Source: Loripinus fragilis (Eukaryota; Mollusca; Bivalvia; Lucinida; Lucinidae). From it: a stretch of 64,000 nucleotides of DNA. This document shows positions 1 to 11,363 of the stretch, piece after piece; positions within the stretch are counted from its first letter, which is position 1; each line of letters begins with the position of its first letter. Under the pieces are notes generated by a model. That model was not told the origin of the DNA and searched no databases. It saw only the letters and a program-made list of their open reading frames with translations. The stretch lies in assembly GCA_964019695.1 (NCBI GenBank), contig OZ026519.1:22940013-23004012 (forward strand). The letters are read 5' to 3'. A program made the position numbers and the translations under genes.

Positions 1-286
1 TCTAATAGAATTGGCCCCTAGCCCTTACTTTTTTGTCTAAATCATTTGTCTTGCATATATGAACATGTTTGCAAGGTTTGATGAAAATCCGGCAATGACT
101 CTTTGAGTTATTAAGGAATCAAAGCGTTACGGACGGACGGACGGACGGACGGACAACGTGAAAACAGTATACCCCCTACAAACAAAGTTTGCGGGGGGTA
201 TAAAAAGTAGGGCATTATTTTGAAGAAAAAGTAGCTAGGAGCACAATATTTTTTTTTTTGAAATTCTCTGACATTTGCCTATTTTT
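1..286. repeat. Dispersed bivalve-type repeat with GGAC microsatellite
   Basis: No gene is visible. A (GGAC)6 tract at 131-154 is followed by a small hairpin-like segment in which a CCCCCTAC run pairs with a GGGGGGTA run around a TTTG loop. A related segment (a 'GTATATAGGGGGTATATAG' stretch followed by GTCTGTCTGTCT) occurs near 60065-60130, so this is probably one end of a dispersed repeat. The superfamily is not known to me. Confidence 0.5.
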
Positions 287-877
287 AGTTCACCTGAGCC
301 GAAGGCTCATTGGTGAGCTAATAGTAAACCAGTGACTCCTTCGGCTCATTGGTGAGCTAATAGTAAACCAGTGACTCCGGCGTCCGTCCGTCAACATTTT
401 CAATCATCTCTGAAACCACTGAGCCAATTAAACTCAAATTTCATATAGAGACTCCTTAAGATGCAGAATCGAAAGTTTGTCCAAATGGTCCTGGTCACAT
501 GACCAATATGGCCACCATGCCTATATATGGTAAAAACCCTTTAAAAATCTTCTCCAGAACCAAAGGCTGATGACCTTGGGGCTGCGCGGCCTACTATGTT
601 TGTTCAAATGATGATCCTAAGTAAACCTTGACCTACTTTAACATCAAATTTGCTTCCTAATGCATTTAAATGGGATGTTTTTTTGAAAAGTAAATATTTG
701 TAAAAACTATTGAAGCATAAGTCATTATTCTCACTTTATATGTTTAACCTTATGTGACAATGGCTATAAATAAGTTACAAAGGTCAAGGTTGACCTTTCA
801 GTCAAGTAGTCATATTGGAGTCCCATCAATTTCTCAGAAACCACTAGGCCAATTGAACTGAATTTTCATTTGAAGAC
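287..877 (+). repeat. 'AGCTCACCTGAGC' dispersed repeat, copy 1 (interrupted)
   Basis: This resembles the longer copy at 43948-45643: the same opening (TCACCTGAGC), a GTCCGTCC tract, 'AAACCACTGAGCCAATTAAACTC', and GACCTTGACCTACTT segments. The opening has a ~40-bp tandem duplication (two units of CTCATTGGTGAGCTAATAG). The copy is cut at 878 by the inserted TA-flanked element. A short inverted piece of its 3' end (GAGGACCTGATCTCCTTAA) follows that insertion at 2125-2146. It has no coding capacity. Confidence 0.6.
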
Positions 878-879
878 TA

Positions 880-2114
880 CAGTCAAACCTGTCTTAAGCA
901 AGCGGTCAAGGGATAATCCAAAATCGCTTGCTTAAGACAGGTGGCTGCTTAATAGAGGTTCAGCTAAGATGGCCATAAGATTGATGACTCGAAAGAATAT
1001 TGGCTTCGAGTAGAGGATACCCATATAATAATGAGTTGAAAAGTATAAAGAATAAGGTCTACACTGCTGCAGTTATTGCATTTCTTCATAAAATATATAA
1101 ATGAAAAAAAAAACACAAACAAAATATGAAATAAACAAAATCATGTCCATTCAGTCTAAAGATTTCCATGTATGTCAAAAGAGCTAATCATATTTTTTCT
1201 AGAAGCTAAAACTTGGTTTTTGATAAGTAAATGCATGTTTAATGGACATCGTACTATTGAACATGAAGAGAATGTTGTTAGAATTATAAATTTATTTCGA
1301 TGAAAAAGATTCGGAAAATGGTTCAAATTTTGATACTTAAAAATAAATTCTTTTTTTTTCTCTCAAAAGCTATTGCTTGTTGCATTTTATCAAAGATTGC
1401 ATCTTTGTGCAGTAAGTATATGCCTCCAGCAAAGAGTCTTACTTTGCATTTAGATTTTCACACATTTACCGTTAAACATCTGTCACGGTATGGATGAATG
1501 AACTTTGACAGCGACAAAATGCCGCTGGCAAAATGCTTTGATGTCGACAATTTTATCAGCTGACTGGCTCTACGACTTGTTACCCGCTTGCAATAATGGT
1601 TACCCGCTTACAAAAAAATAACAAGTGGTGTTTGTTTAGCGTATACAGGTTTTCGATTACTGTTGACGCTGTTTTTAATCTATATGTGCAGGATTCCTGA
1701 ACCATGTCGTAGTGTTTTAATACTTGAACTTAGTTGATTTCGGCTCCATTGTGGTTCAACTGCACCACAAACTTCCAAAATGTTGGGCCCAACAACCTCG
1801 ACATAGGGTAGCTGCCGTTGAAGAATTTATTCTGGGAGACACCACTGCTGGAGAGTTTAATTGCACCAAGCATATGACCGGTGCAAAAAAAGTTAAACGA
1901 TGCAATGTAGTCGAAACTGGCCGCATCAACGCATAGAAATTGGCTGTTTGAGGACACAATTTCAGCGTTTTGGGGCAAATTTCGCAGGCCGCGTTGGACA
2001 GGTGCACGCTTAATAAAGGTGCATTTACATTCAAAATCGTTCGGGGGGCTCTAAAATGGCCGCTTAAGGGAGGGTCACGCTAAATAGAGGTGGCCACAAC
2101 AGCAGGTTTGACTG
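880..2114. mobile_element. Non-autonomous pogo/Tc1-type DNA transposon, TA target site
   Basis: The ends are inverted: CAGTCAAACCTG at 880 and CAGGTTTGACTG ending at 2114, each flanked by TA (878-879 and 2115-2116). The subterminal sequence carries CTTAAGCAAGCGG, CTTAAGACAGGTGG and TAATAGAGGT, the kind of internal motif familiar from pogo/Tigger-like elements. The small ORFs inside (for example 1724-1936) show no recognisable DDE transposase, so the copy is probably non-autonomous. It interrupts the dispersed repeat that starts at 287. Confidence 0.75.
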
Positions 2115-2116
2115 TA

Positions 2117-2604
2117 CTTACAACTAAGAGGACCTGATCTCCTTAAGGGCAATTGCGGGTAATACCTCTCACATTAAAATCTTTTTAATTCTTTGCATAC
2201 AGCTTGTTTTTATGTAAGGACTGTCACCACGCTCCAGTTTTCATAATCTCACATGGAGGTTTTCAACATTTTTCACATTTTCTGAAAAACCCCATGTCCT
2301 TAATATTAAGTTTAGTTTTAATCGCCATCCAGCTTCTTTATTTCAATTATTACTCACTACATCAAGCTTTTCAGGAAAAGTGAAAATTTATTTGTTTTCC
2401 CAAGCCAAGATAAGATACTGAATGATATATTTTGGTAATTCCCCTAAAATAGGAATACACATGTACAATTTTTAGAGTTTAGAAAATAAAACAAACAAGA
2501 GGGCCAAGTGGCATTAAATCGCTCACCTGAGTTTCGTTTACATATAGGAATCTATTGAAAGCTGACCATGTCCCTGGTGATACCTGGGGCAAGCCATTTT
2601 GGCC
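2117..2604. other. Gene-free intergenic stretch with repeat fragments
   Basis: No coding exon was recognised. A fragment around 2490-2540 (AACAAGAGGGCCAAG followed by CGCTCACCTGAG) resembles the start of a common bivalve dispersed repeat. Confidence 0.4.
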
Positions 2605-2684
2605 CCAAGGGAGGTGGTAAATCTGATAAAGGAACTCGTGTGCAAGCGCACTAGTTTCTTTATCGGATTAACCACCTCCCTTGG
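2605..2684. repeat. Hairpin, ~30-bp arms
   Basis: The left arm from 2605 (CCAAGGGAGGTGG, then ATCTGATAAAG) pairs with the right arm ending at 2684 (CTTTATCGGATTAACC, then CACCTCCCTTGG) around a ~17-bp loop. It is probably a foldback MITE remnant. Confidence 0.7.
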
Positions 2685-3151
2685 TTTATAAATCCCATAT
2701 TTCAAATGGAATGGTTAATAAACTCTTATCTAATATATAAAGAAGCTCTAGCGATAAGGTGTGTATTTTCCCTAGTTGACATAATTACAAACACCAAATT
2801 TCAAACTGCACTCATGTTTTTAAAATTGGTGCGGTTCGGCAGCAAAATATGCAAAGTAAGCATCAAAATATGTTTCAAAGCAATTTATCATTAGCAAAGC
2901 AGTAAAAATTTGCGCTTTCTACTCCCACCCCTCATTTTACATCTTTCTACTGGGTGCCATTTAGACCAGACTTTGAGTAATGCTTTGATAGTTTTCAAAA
3001 AGTAAAAGTGCTAAACTGTAAAGGATATAAGTGCTATTCATTTCTAAAAAATTACAATATCCTTCCTGCACATGCGTACGAAATATACTTAAAATAGTGA
3101 CGTTTATCACTGGAAAGGTGAAACTGGTGTCTTTCAGTTTGTTTTTAGATG

Positions 3152-3250
3152 CTTTCCCCCCCCTAGACCCAAGATGCCCTTTGGACAATGACATGCAGCT
3201 ATAAACATATACAACATATGTAAAGGGCGTCTTGGGTCTAGGGGGGAAAG
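3152..3250. repeat. Hairpin, ~30-bp arms around TAGACCCAAGA
   Basis: CTTTCCCCCCCCTAGACCC at 3152 pairs with GGGTCTAGGGGGGAAAG ending at 3250. The arms continue inward through AAGATGCCCTTT / AAAGGGCGTCTT, leaving a loop of ~40 bp. It is intergenic. Confidence 0.7.
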
Positions 3251-3804
3251 GGGTTGTAGAAGCCAAAGAAGACATCAAAACGTCTGACAAAAATAGACTG
3301 CATTGCCAAATGGTCTTTTTTATTGTACATCAACTGTATAAAAATATATACTTTATCGTGATAGACCATTTGTCTACCTTAGTGTAACGGTCTCTTTCAC
3401 ATACATGTTACCGAAATAACAAGCACAGTCGATGATCATAATGCATATAATAATTCTACTTCGTTTTGAATGAGAATTTATTAAGGACAAAAACAATTAT
3501 AATAATTATACAGACTAGGCTGCAAGGGTGCATATACGGCTTGTCAATGTGTATTTGTTGAATGTGCATAGTGTCTCCAGTCCTTATTTCAACATAATAA
3601 AACGAACATCTCATTTCAGGAAATGGCACGCCTTATCGCTAGAAATTCTTTGTAATCATAACATGTTCATGTCTGTGTTTATTTTCAACAAAGCCCGTGC
3701 ATTTGGGTGGCCTTTTTTATTAGCAGGAGTATATGAATGCTTTTTGATCAGTGGTTTGCCAGTTATACACCGCTGGAGAAACTTTGTAATGGAAGTATGA
3801 ACAA

Positions 3805-3904
3805 ACCAATGAATGGAAAGACGAAAACTATATACCCTTCGGCATAATAGTTGTACCAATGAATGGAAAGACGAAAACTATATACCCTTCGTCATAAGTT
3901 GTCC
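3805..3904 (+). repeat. Two-copy 50-bp tandem duplication
   Basis: Two adjacent units start at 3805 and 3855 with ACCAATGAATGGAAAGACG and end in ATATACCCTTCG. They are nearly identical, so the duplication is recent. Confidence 0.85.
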
Positions 3905-4782
3905 CAAATATCGAAATTTTCAAATCGGCCATATATAAAGTTTTTCCACTTGGTTGCCCAGAATTCTGCTTGGAATGGTATCTTTTACGCAATATTCAAA
4001 GGGGACCACCTAATGATCAAATTTGGTGAAATTTCACCCAGTAGTTTAGAAATTGTTGACAGATGTTCACCTTGAGAGCCTATGGCTCAGTTGAGCGAAA
4101 AAGTGTCACACATCTCCTGTTTTGGTCATTTCGGGAACAGCCATGACCATTTTTTGTATCGCTGTTAGACCTTTTCCTGGACCGTGCAAATCTAGCTTCC
4201 ACTATCTTAATGCTTTCGTAAAGTAATTCTGCTTGTTCTTTTGGTGTCATCTAAGTTTTCCCTTCCAAAATATCTTGGGAATAAATGTTCTGACAGTGTC
4301 AAACAGTTTGGATCCAGATTAGGTCCCATCATTTGTCGAACACTGATCTGCGCCAATTCTGTTTTCAATGGTTATCTGCATATGACAAATGCGGTCAGTA
4401 GCTGCAACTGTTTTAACCAGTCCTATAATTTTCTAAAAACACTTGTAGATCATGATCAGGATCAAAGGTTTTCCATAATTTCAAGCTGATAAAAAACTGA
4501 GTTAAAAAGTACTTAGAAACATTGAATGCAAGCCATTATTAAACCATGCAATCTTTTGCAAAATGATGATTAATTCCAGTCATTTTGGGACAGAGCCACC
4601 ACCACTTCCAGGGTATATACCAGTACTTTGGGGAGCTTCCTCTTGCTCAAGGACACTACACCCTTTTTTAGGCCTTAATGTTTTTTTTCTGATTTAATTA
4701 GGCCCGCCAAAAAATATGCGCGTTTCAGGTTACATGAAATTTTAAAATAGGGACGGTAGGTACAGTGATTTTGTTACCTGCG
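3905..4782. other. Gene-free stretch with a partial foldback MITE
   Basis: No exon was recognised. A degraded copy of the CAAACAGTTTGGATCCAGAT foldback MITE family lies around 4230-4360 in reverse orientation (GTGTCAAACAGTTTGGATCC at ~4298). Confidence 0.4.
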
Positions 4783-4936
4783 CAGGGGTTTCATTAACTT
4801 TTTTGGCATCCGGGTATCAAGGCAAAAGTAGGCGGGTGATTTGACAGTATTTGCATATAGACCCTATACAAATTTATCAAAAGTAGCAGGGGAAAAATGC
4901 CTGAGTAGAAGGGGAGAATCCCTAATGAAACCCCTG
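4783..4936. mobile_element. MITE, CAGGGGTTTCATTA ends, 6-bp TSD CCTGCG
   Basis: CAGGGGTTTCATTA begins at 4783 and TAATGAAACCCCTG ends at 4936. An exact 6-bp direct repeat, CCTGCG, flanks the element (4777-4782 and 4937-4942). At 154 bp it has no coding capacity. The CAGGGG terminus would fit a hAT-related subgroup with 6-bp duplications; that assignment is inference. Confidence 0.75.
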
Positions 4937-4942
4937 CCTGCG

Positions 4943-6185
4943 GCTCCTGCATCTTTTGTGCATACTTTTGTCTCTGGGATTCATTTTTTTTTTTATTTCA
5001 GCGAGTCCCAGGATGCAATAGTATTGCAGAATTGTCATTAAAAATAGTGTTTTGGACTCATAGGCACGGTGAGGGTAACATGAAACACACAATTCTTTAT
5101 TTTAGGCCCAAGGGCGATGACGTCAAACAGCCTAAAAATGGCTGACCTGCATGGCTTTCAATTGTCCATTATAGAACTATCTGCAGCTCAGGCCCCCTAG
5201 CATACTCTCAAGAAATTAAAGGCTTTTTATAAAGGCTATTTTAGGCAAAATAAAGGTTGTTTAATTGAAATTCTAACAAAAATAAAGAGCAAATTAACAT
5301 CAAATTTTCTAGTATTTTTATCGGATCCTGATCTTGAAATCCATGTTATGATAGATGACGGTATGAAAGAGGTGCGGAAAATCCTTAGCCAACAAATTTA
5401 TAGCGCATTAATCACAAATCTAAAGGGGAATTACTTGTGTTGTTTACTCCCTAGTTGAAAGCCTCACTTTAACTAGAGGCTTGTGTTGAGCAGTATTTGA
5501 AAATTAAATCACATACTTTCTAATGTGGAAGGGGGGTCCGGGGGTCCTCCCCCGAAAAATTTTAAAAACCAAGAAAGCAGAAGAAGCCATCTCTGGTCAT
5601 TTTGTAAGGACAATTTTACCTTCAGTAAATGAACAATTTCAGAGGATATTGCTTCCATTTATTGTATGCTCTTTTTGTCAGTTAGTAGTGAAAGATGAGC
5701 ACTGAGTACTAGTGAAAGGATTTTAGGAAAAGGGTGGTTAGGATCAACTATGCATTCTAACATTACCTCAGCTGTTTTGCATGGATGTAAAGCAAGAAAT
5801 CAACCCAAAAGCATTTATATTTAGCTTACCTCACTCTTTTTTTTATTGCTGCCTAATCTGAAGCATCAGAAAAATTGACTAAAAGAGCCACCCTGATGCA
5901 AGAGGTAGGTATAGACATAATGGTCTGAGGATGAATACAGCTCAAGATGTCACAGACATTACTTGTCAACATACATATGGTCTATTTCTTATGTTCTAAC
6001 CAATCTTGCAAAATTTAAAGGTTTATTAATCAAAATAAAGGTTATTAAAGGTTGATTTTGTCACTATTTTCTTTGTTAAATGTTATAATAAAATTTAATA
6101 ATTTCCCTACCTACCTACCCTAAATTTTGTTGGTATGCAACAGGAACCACTCATATATTTCATTTAGGCCTTATCTAAAAAAAAT
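4943..6185. other. Gene-free intergenic stretch
   Basis: No exon, RNA gene or bounded element was recognised. The stretch is AT-rich with scattered low-complexity runs. The 60-residue ORF at 5523-5705 has no recognisable domain. Confidence 0.4.
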
Positions 6186-6191
6186 GCTGTA

Positions 6192-6633
6192 CAGGGTTGC
6201 CACTCAATATCCATTTCAAAATTCCCTGACTTTTCCCTGACTTTCAACCGTTTTCCAGACCCTTTTTTGGAAGGTTAATTTTAGCCATTTTCATCCATCG
6301 ACTATTCGAAGATTTTGCACAAATGTTTGAACTTGCTGATTTAATCTTTAAAGAAAAATCTTAAACCATAAATATTCGAAAAGGAATGTTTCTGAATATA
6401 AATTGCTTGCAATTTATGTTCAGAAACATTCCTTTTCGAATATTGCTTGCAAATTATGGAAACTGAAATTTCCAGAAGCCTGTTAACTAGCAACTTTTTA
6501 GGAAAATTTTGAAATTCCCTGACTTTTCCATGTTTTTTAAATTTCCCTGACTGAAAATGTAATTCACTGACTTTTCCCTGACCTGGAAATTTTTTCATTT
6601 TCCAGAACTTTTTCCCTGACCGTGGCAACCCTG
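6192..6633. mobile_element. MITE, CAGGGTTGCCAC ends, 6-bp TSD GCTGTA
   Basis: CAGGGTTGCCAC at 6192 is matched by GTGGCAACCCTG ending at 6633, with GCTGTA on both sides (6186-6191 and 6634-6639). The interior repeats 'TTCCCTGACTTTTCC' motifs near both ends and contains a palindrome at 6371-6444 with ~35-bp arms (AATATTCGAAAAGGAATG and its complement). It is non-coding. Confidence 0.75.
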
Positions 6634-6639
6634 GCTGTA

Positions 6640-7218
6640 CTCGAAAATTATTTCAATTTTCAGTCTAGAATTTAAATTAAAAAAAATCACAGTAAACTTA
6701 GAGAATTGTCCAATGTAAACGATATCTTTTTTTTTTTTATTGCTGATAGTACGGACTATACTATACAGTAAAACCTGCCCAAAACAGCCACCCAAAGATA
6801 TACACAACAAAGGGCGCTAAATGAAGGTCGAAAGTATTGCAGTATGCTCCCTTCTCCAGGGGGAAACTAAGCCTCTGATCAGACTGTGTGGATGTGCACT
6901 TATTTGAAACTCTGCTGTGCTAACATGCCAACTTTCACATTTTGTGGACCTGACTCAATCGGTCTTGAAAACAACATTTTTTTTTTTTTTTTTGAGTGGC
7001 AAGACCATTTTTACTGTATACAAGTAAATCTAGTAGTATCCAATTTGAGAAGACAGACCCATACCGGTAAAACAGGGTCAGGTAAGCGGAAACAAAAATA
7101 TTTTTAAGGTTGGCCTAAGGGCTTGCATTTCAGATTCACTTTCATGGTTGCCGTCGCCTTTAAAATCACCAGGACAGGTTGCTGACCTAGTTTTTAGAAT
7201 AGTTGTGGCCTATGATAA
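6640..7218. other. Gene-free intergenic stretch
   Basis: Nothing bounded is visible apart from poly-T runs (6727-6738 and 6977-6992). Confidence 0.35.
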
Positions 7219-7220
7219 TA

Positions 7221-7453
7221 CGGGCCTTGTCGCGAGAAACCTGTCTTCGGGGTTTACGACAGGCGCAGACCAGCCTGAGCATTTGCGCAGTCTGTTCAGC
7301 GCCTTTGTTATTCGTTTTTTATGGAAAGTAGCATATCTAGACTTGCTTCTAGCGAAATTTCAATTTTCTAGCTAGTCTCTGTAGCTGAGCGGACTGGTTT
7401 GAATCTCACTTTGCCGGAAACCCCGAAGACAGGTTTTCTCGCGACAGGGCCCA
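7221..7453. mobile_element. MITE with CGCGAGAAA-CCTGTCTTCGG inverted ends, TA TSD
   Basis: Inverted ends of ~34 bp (GGGCCTTGTCGCGAGAAACC and its counterpart GGTTTTCTCGCGACAGGGCC) are flanked by TA at 7219-7220 and 7454-7455. The core contains GCGCAGACCAGCCTGAGC and CAGCGCCTTTGTTATTCG. Further copies lie at 57029-57267 (239 bp) and, degraded, at 56673-56881. The core alone recurs near 55745-55800. Confidence 0.75.
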
Positions 7454-7554
7454 TACTTCAATGGACAGGAGTTAAACTTTGTAACTTTTCACACCCAGAC
7501 AAAATGCATGTTGTTAAAGAATGCTCAACACAGACTGTCTTAAAATCTACCACA

Positions 7555-7560
7555 TTTATT
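7555..7560 (-). promoter_or_regulatory. Polyadenylation signal of the prothymosin-like gene
   Basis: The minus strand reads AATAAA here, about 135 bases past the TAA stop at 7695-7697. A GT-rich stretch (TCTGTGTTG on the minus strand, ~7525-7540) follows, as expected for a cleavage and polyadenylation site. Confidence 0.6.
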
Positions 7561-7694
7561 TCACAAGTTCAATATGCTAAAAATAACATCCAACAGGAGA
7601 AAATTTGGCTGCACTTGATTTAAATATATATATACGAAGATGAAACACAGATGTAGATGAGAAGTCAATGATATGGTACAACATTAATAACAGT

Positions 7695-7837
7695 TTATGC
7701 CGATTCTGTTGATTCACTGGGTTCTTCAGTCTTTTCTTCTGTAGACTCTGCTGTTTTTGTTTTCTTTGTAGGACTGGAATCTTCCTTGTCTGCTTCTTCC
7801 TCATCTTCTAAAGCTCGCTTCTCTGTTTGAGATTCTT
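7695..7837 (-). CDS. Prothymosin-alpha-like protein, exon 4 (C-terminal, with stop)
   Basis: This terminal exon encodes residues 74-120 and the TAA stop (7695-7697). Its acceptor is the AG complementary to CT at 7838-7839, and phase 1 continues from exon 3. It carries the features most typical of prothymosin alpha: a KR-A-x-ED-acidic stretch (residues 80-93, KRALEDEEEADKED) followed by the basic cluster PTKKTKT (residues 96-102), which corresponds in position to the TKKQKT nuclear-localisation region of the family. The tail is Ser/Thr/Glu-rich. There are no Cys or aromatic residues. The 3' UTR probably ends near the AATAAA at 7555-7560. Confidence 0.75.
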
Positions 7838-7926
7838 CTGTAAATAAAATTCAATATTAAAATTTATAAATTGAAACCTAAATTGGTATCACCATAAGAA
7901 ACAGAAAATAGCATTTTATCCATTTA

Positions 7927-9002
7927 GGCCAGATTTTTTTTATTAGTTGATTTACTGGAAATATTTTTCAGATTTAGGGTCGGGGGGACGAAAAAAAAAA
8001 AAGCTGTGAAAATGACCAGTTAACTGGTCATTTTCAGAGCTTTTTTTTTTTTGTTTTTCATTTAGTTTTTGTTTTTCATTTGTTTGTTTTTTCATTTTCA
8101 GAGCTTTTCCAGAAAAAACAGTAAATCTAGTAAGGTAAACCAACAGGCTGTATTAAATCTTTAAATATTTCATCATTTTCCTAAAAATGTGGACAGTACA
8201 AGTAATAGATAAAGGATTCTTTTCAGAGGCTTTCCTGTTTAAACCGCGAGGTGGGCCTAGCCACCGAGCAGAAAGCCGAGGTAAATCCTTTATTTAGCTT
8301 GTAGTATGGCGCAGGCTCAATTAAACACGTGTTACTGACACCTGGCGAAATTTACATTCGCTCCTCCCAGCATCCGGCTTAAGCTGTCAATTATGTTACG
8401 TTTACCTATGGGTTTATGTGTCGCTATTTAGGAAGTTCCCGCCTACATCGCTGTTTAACTAAAATTGGAAGTTAGAGTACGGTTTTAAGCTCCTCCTTCG
8501 TCGTTATTCTAGGGTGTCTGATTTAAACATCAGCAAAGATCAAAGAAACAGGCATCGGCCATACTACAATTACAGACAGAACCTCAAAAATATTTTTTTC
8601 TTTTTTCAACAAAACAAATAATATTTACAGGGATGAGACCAGTCAGCCATTCTCAATCAGGAAAATATGTCGATTCACTCCAAAATAGAGAAAAGTAATT
8701 TTTAAATCACTTATTAAAGGTTTAAAATCACAAAATATCAATAGAAACCAGTCAGTTTATGCTTAATTTATATCTAAAATTGAGTTTAACTTCATTCAAA
8801 AATAAATTTTAGCAAAAACAACTGGCATTATATAAATCATATGCCAGTGCTCAATCAGGAAATCCTGATCAATCCTGAACTTTCTCATGCCCGTATTTAG
8901 AGTCGGCGGATAAAATATAAAAATATATTTAGATTTTTTTTTCCTACTACAAAAAATTACAGTAGGAGGGTTCGTAAATCAACTAATAAAAAAATTCTGG
9001 CC
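7927..9002. mobile_element. Non-autonomous PIF/Harbinger-type element, TTA TSD
   Basis: GGCCAGA plus a T-run and TATTAGTTGATTTAC at 7927 is mirrored by GTAAATCAACTAATA plus an A-run and TCTGGCC ending at 9002. TTA flanks both ends (7924-7926 and 9003-9005). GG-C termini with a TTA/TAA target are typical of PIF/Harbinger. No transposase is visible in 1,076 bp. A palindrome, GAAAATGACCAGTTAACTGG at ~8008-8034, lies inside. Confidence 0.7.
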
Positions 9003-9077
9003 TTAAGGCCAAGAAAAAAATATTTGTGGTTCAGGTTTAATACAGACCTACCCTAAATTTTACCCCCCCCCCCCTAC

Positions 9078-9384
9078 CCTTAACTTTTTCCAGAAATTCT
9101 GAAGCTGGAAGAGAATAGCCGAACAAAATAATTTTGTTCTGCTATTCTCTTGTAACTTTAGAATTTGGAGAAAAAATACATATCAAAATCTATATTGATT
9201 TTTATATGTATTTTTTCTCCAAATTCTAACTTTAGAATTTGGAGAAAAAATACATATCAAAATCTATATTGATTTTTATATGTATTTTTTCTCCAAATTC
9301 TCAAGTTACAAGAGAATGGCAGAACAAAATTCAATTTGTTCGGCTATTCTCTTCCAGCTTCAGAATTTTGGGAAAAAGTTAAGG
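9078..9384. repeat. Nested palindrome with duplicated inner hairpin
   Basis: The outer arms (CCTTAACTTTTTCCAGAAA at 9078 and the GGGAAAAAGTTAAGG end at 9384) enclose two ~40-bp hairpins (AGAGAATAGCCGAAC and GTTCGGCTATTCTCT types). These in turn enclose two tandem copies of a ~74-bp perfect hairpin (AGAATTTGGAGAAAAAATAC plus its complement). The locus can therefore fold as one large cruciform or as four separate ones. A poly-C run and an (AT)n tract at ~9449-9468 flank it. Confidence 0.85.
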
Positions 9385-9472
9385 TATTGGGTACCTTCCT
9401 GGGATTTTACCATCTACTTTAATGTCAGTGTTTTACTCCCTATAAAATAAATATATATATATATATATACTG

Positions 9473-9562
9473 CAGGGATTTTTTTCGGGTGTCTCAGGGG
9501 CCGTTATAAGGCCCCTGTCCCAATGGCAAATGCCTACATTTTTTCCCAATTTGAAAAAAAAG

Positions 9563-9596
<34 letters not shown>

Positions 9597-9814
9597 ATCA
9601 GAAGGTCATTTTATGTAAATCAATATAGTTAACAAATTGCCTTCATTTTCAATGGACTTTTAATCAAAATAAAGCATATAATCAGGAATAAGAGTGATTC
9701 AATGCAGTTTTAGGGTCCCTGTTTAAGAAAATAATATAAAAATGAACAAAGAAATTTCGAAAATTTCCCAAAGCAAAATGCCCTAGGGCCCCAAAAAGGT
9801 TGAAAAAATCCCTG
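9473..9814. mobile_element. MITE family 'CAGGGATTTTTT', 5-bp TSD TACTG
   Basis: CAGGGATTTTTT begins at 9473 and AAAAAATCCCTG ends at 9814, flanked by TACTG (9468-9472 and 9815-9819). Internal landmarks are CAGGGGCCGTTATAAGGCCC near the left end, an A-run of ~40 bases, and CCCTAGGGCC near the right end. The same layout occurs at 19004-19334. Confidence 0.8.
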
Positions 9815-11277
9815 TACTGTTCACAAAGTAGGGGATATTCGACTATTAAAAATTATAAAAGTTAACCTTATGTCATGTATCTGAAACGGCTAGTATCTAT
9901 TAGCCAAGTCATCTTACCGACAATATGAATAAAACTTACTATGATTAATATGGTCATGTGTTTCTCAGACAACCATAGTCTTTCAATTTTAACATGTGAA
10001 TATCATGGTGACAATTATGCAATGGCTATGTTTTTAAAAAAGAAAATATTGGTTATTCATTATTTCTTATGATTAGAATTTGTTTTGATCTCTTTGACCT
10101 CAATTTCAGGAATACATGGCCAAAATCTGCTTTTTTAAATGGAATCCGGTCACTTCTTTACATTTTGTCACAGCTCTATCTCCTAGAAATCAGCAGAGTT
10201 TCAGCTGGACTGAAATTCGCTTCGGACATTTTGTCCGAGTAGCCCCAATATTGTTCGGACATTTGGAAATTTTTTAGGACATTTTTTCAGACACTCATTT
10301 TACCACCATAAACCGAAAATGCTATCTGCCCTTCTCATAATGAAACAAGGGGTATAGTTTTGCTACCATTTCGGATGGTAGGTGCGGCCTGATTGATTGG
10401 CTGACTTTTATTTAATGAGGCGACTGGAGCTTGCTGATCGGCGGAAGTGGGTGGGGTACTGTTTTTTGCTTCTATTTTCGGCCGCTGCACGACTCGTTAG
10501 TCACGGAAAGTGGCTGTTCAGGTAATGATGGAGCGGGCAAACTGTTTTGGGGCATAAAAAACCTTGAGTTCCCGTTGTTTCTTGGTGGCAATTAAGTTTT
10601 TTTTGTCATTTTATCGGCGAATGTCAATGCAAATATGCTGTCCGCTTCGAGGTGAAATCGAGGGATGCAATAGACCAATCAGCGTAACAAAACTTCATGA
10701 CTGGTTTGCTTTAGTGAATAAGTATTTTATGGGTAAAATTATGCGAACCAGCCTACCGCTTACAGAAATTTGGCCAATCAGCGATCGTTTTATAAAACAA
10801 AAATACTATTGCATCACTGTGCATTACCGTACAGTATGCACTTCTGAAAATCGTCTCGGACAAACTGTCCAACCTGGACAGCAAACTCTCGGACATCTGG
10901 AACTATTTTCGGACTATGTCCGATGGCCGACGCAAAACTGAATCCCTGATCAGGGATATTTCTCTGATGGACCCGAACCATGTTATGATGAGCAAACTCT
11001 TAAGCTGCATTTTCCCGTACTTTTTACAGGTCAGTGATGCAGACTGGGGTTTTACATGTCTATCAGATTGTGTCCTACCTGGGGATCTGCTTTGTTTAAC
11101 TGTCATCTGAATGGCATTACCCAAATACCCAATTAAGCCAAAAAGAGGTGGGTAAATACCCAATTGCTTCCAATCCTTATCTGGAGCTATGCACTCAGCA
11201 TAAATGCGGAATACAGCAACAGTAATGTATTTAAATAAGCATGCATGTAGACCATGCATGTGATATAATCAAAACTT

Positions 11278-11363
11278 GAAACCACCAGTAGCCAGAAAAC
11301 TAGCTGTCAAGACACACAACTTTTGTGTGTCTGACAGCTAGTTTTCTGGCTACTGGTGGTTTC
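11278..11363. repeat. Perfect-arm hairpin (42-bp arms)
   Basis: GAAACCACCAGTAGCCAGAA at 11278 pairs with its complement ending at 11363. The arms are interrupted by a single indel and the loop is a few bases. Such a clean palindrome inside an intron suggests recent origin. Confidence 0.85.

Noticed and set aside
10564..10941. 125-residue plus-strand ORF in intron 3 of the prothymosin-like gene
   Set aside because: It has no domain, and it ends in a TCGGACAAACTGTCC-type repeat region.
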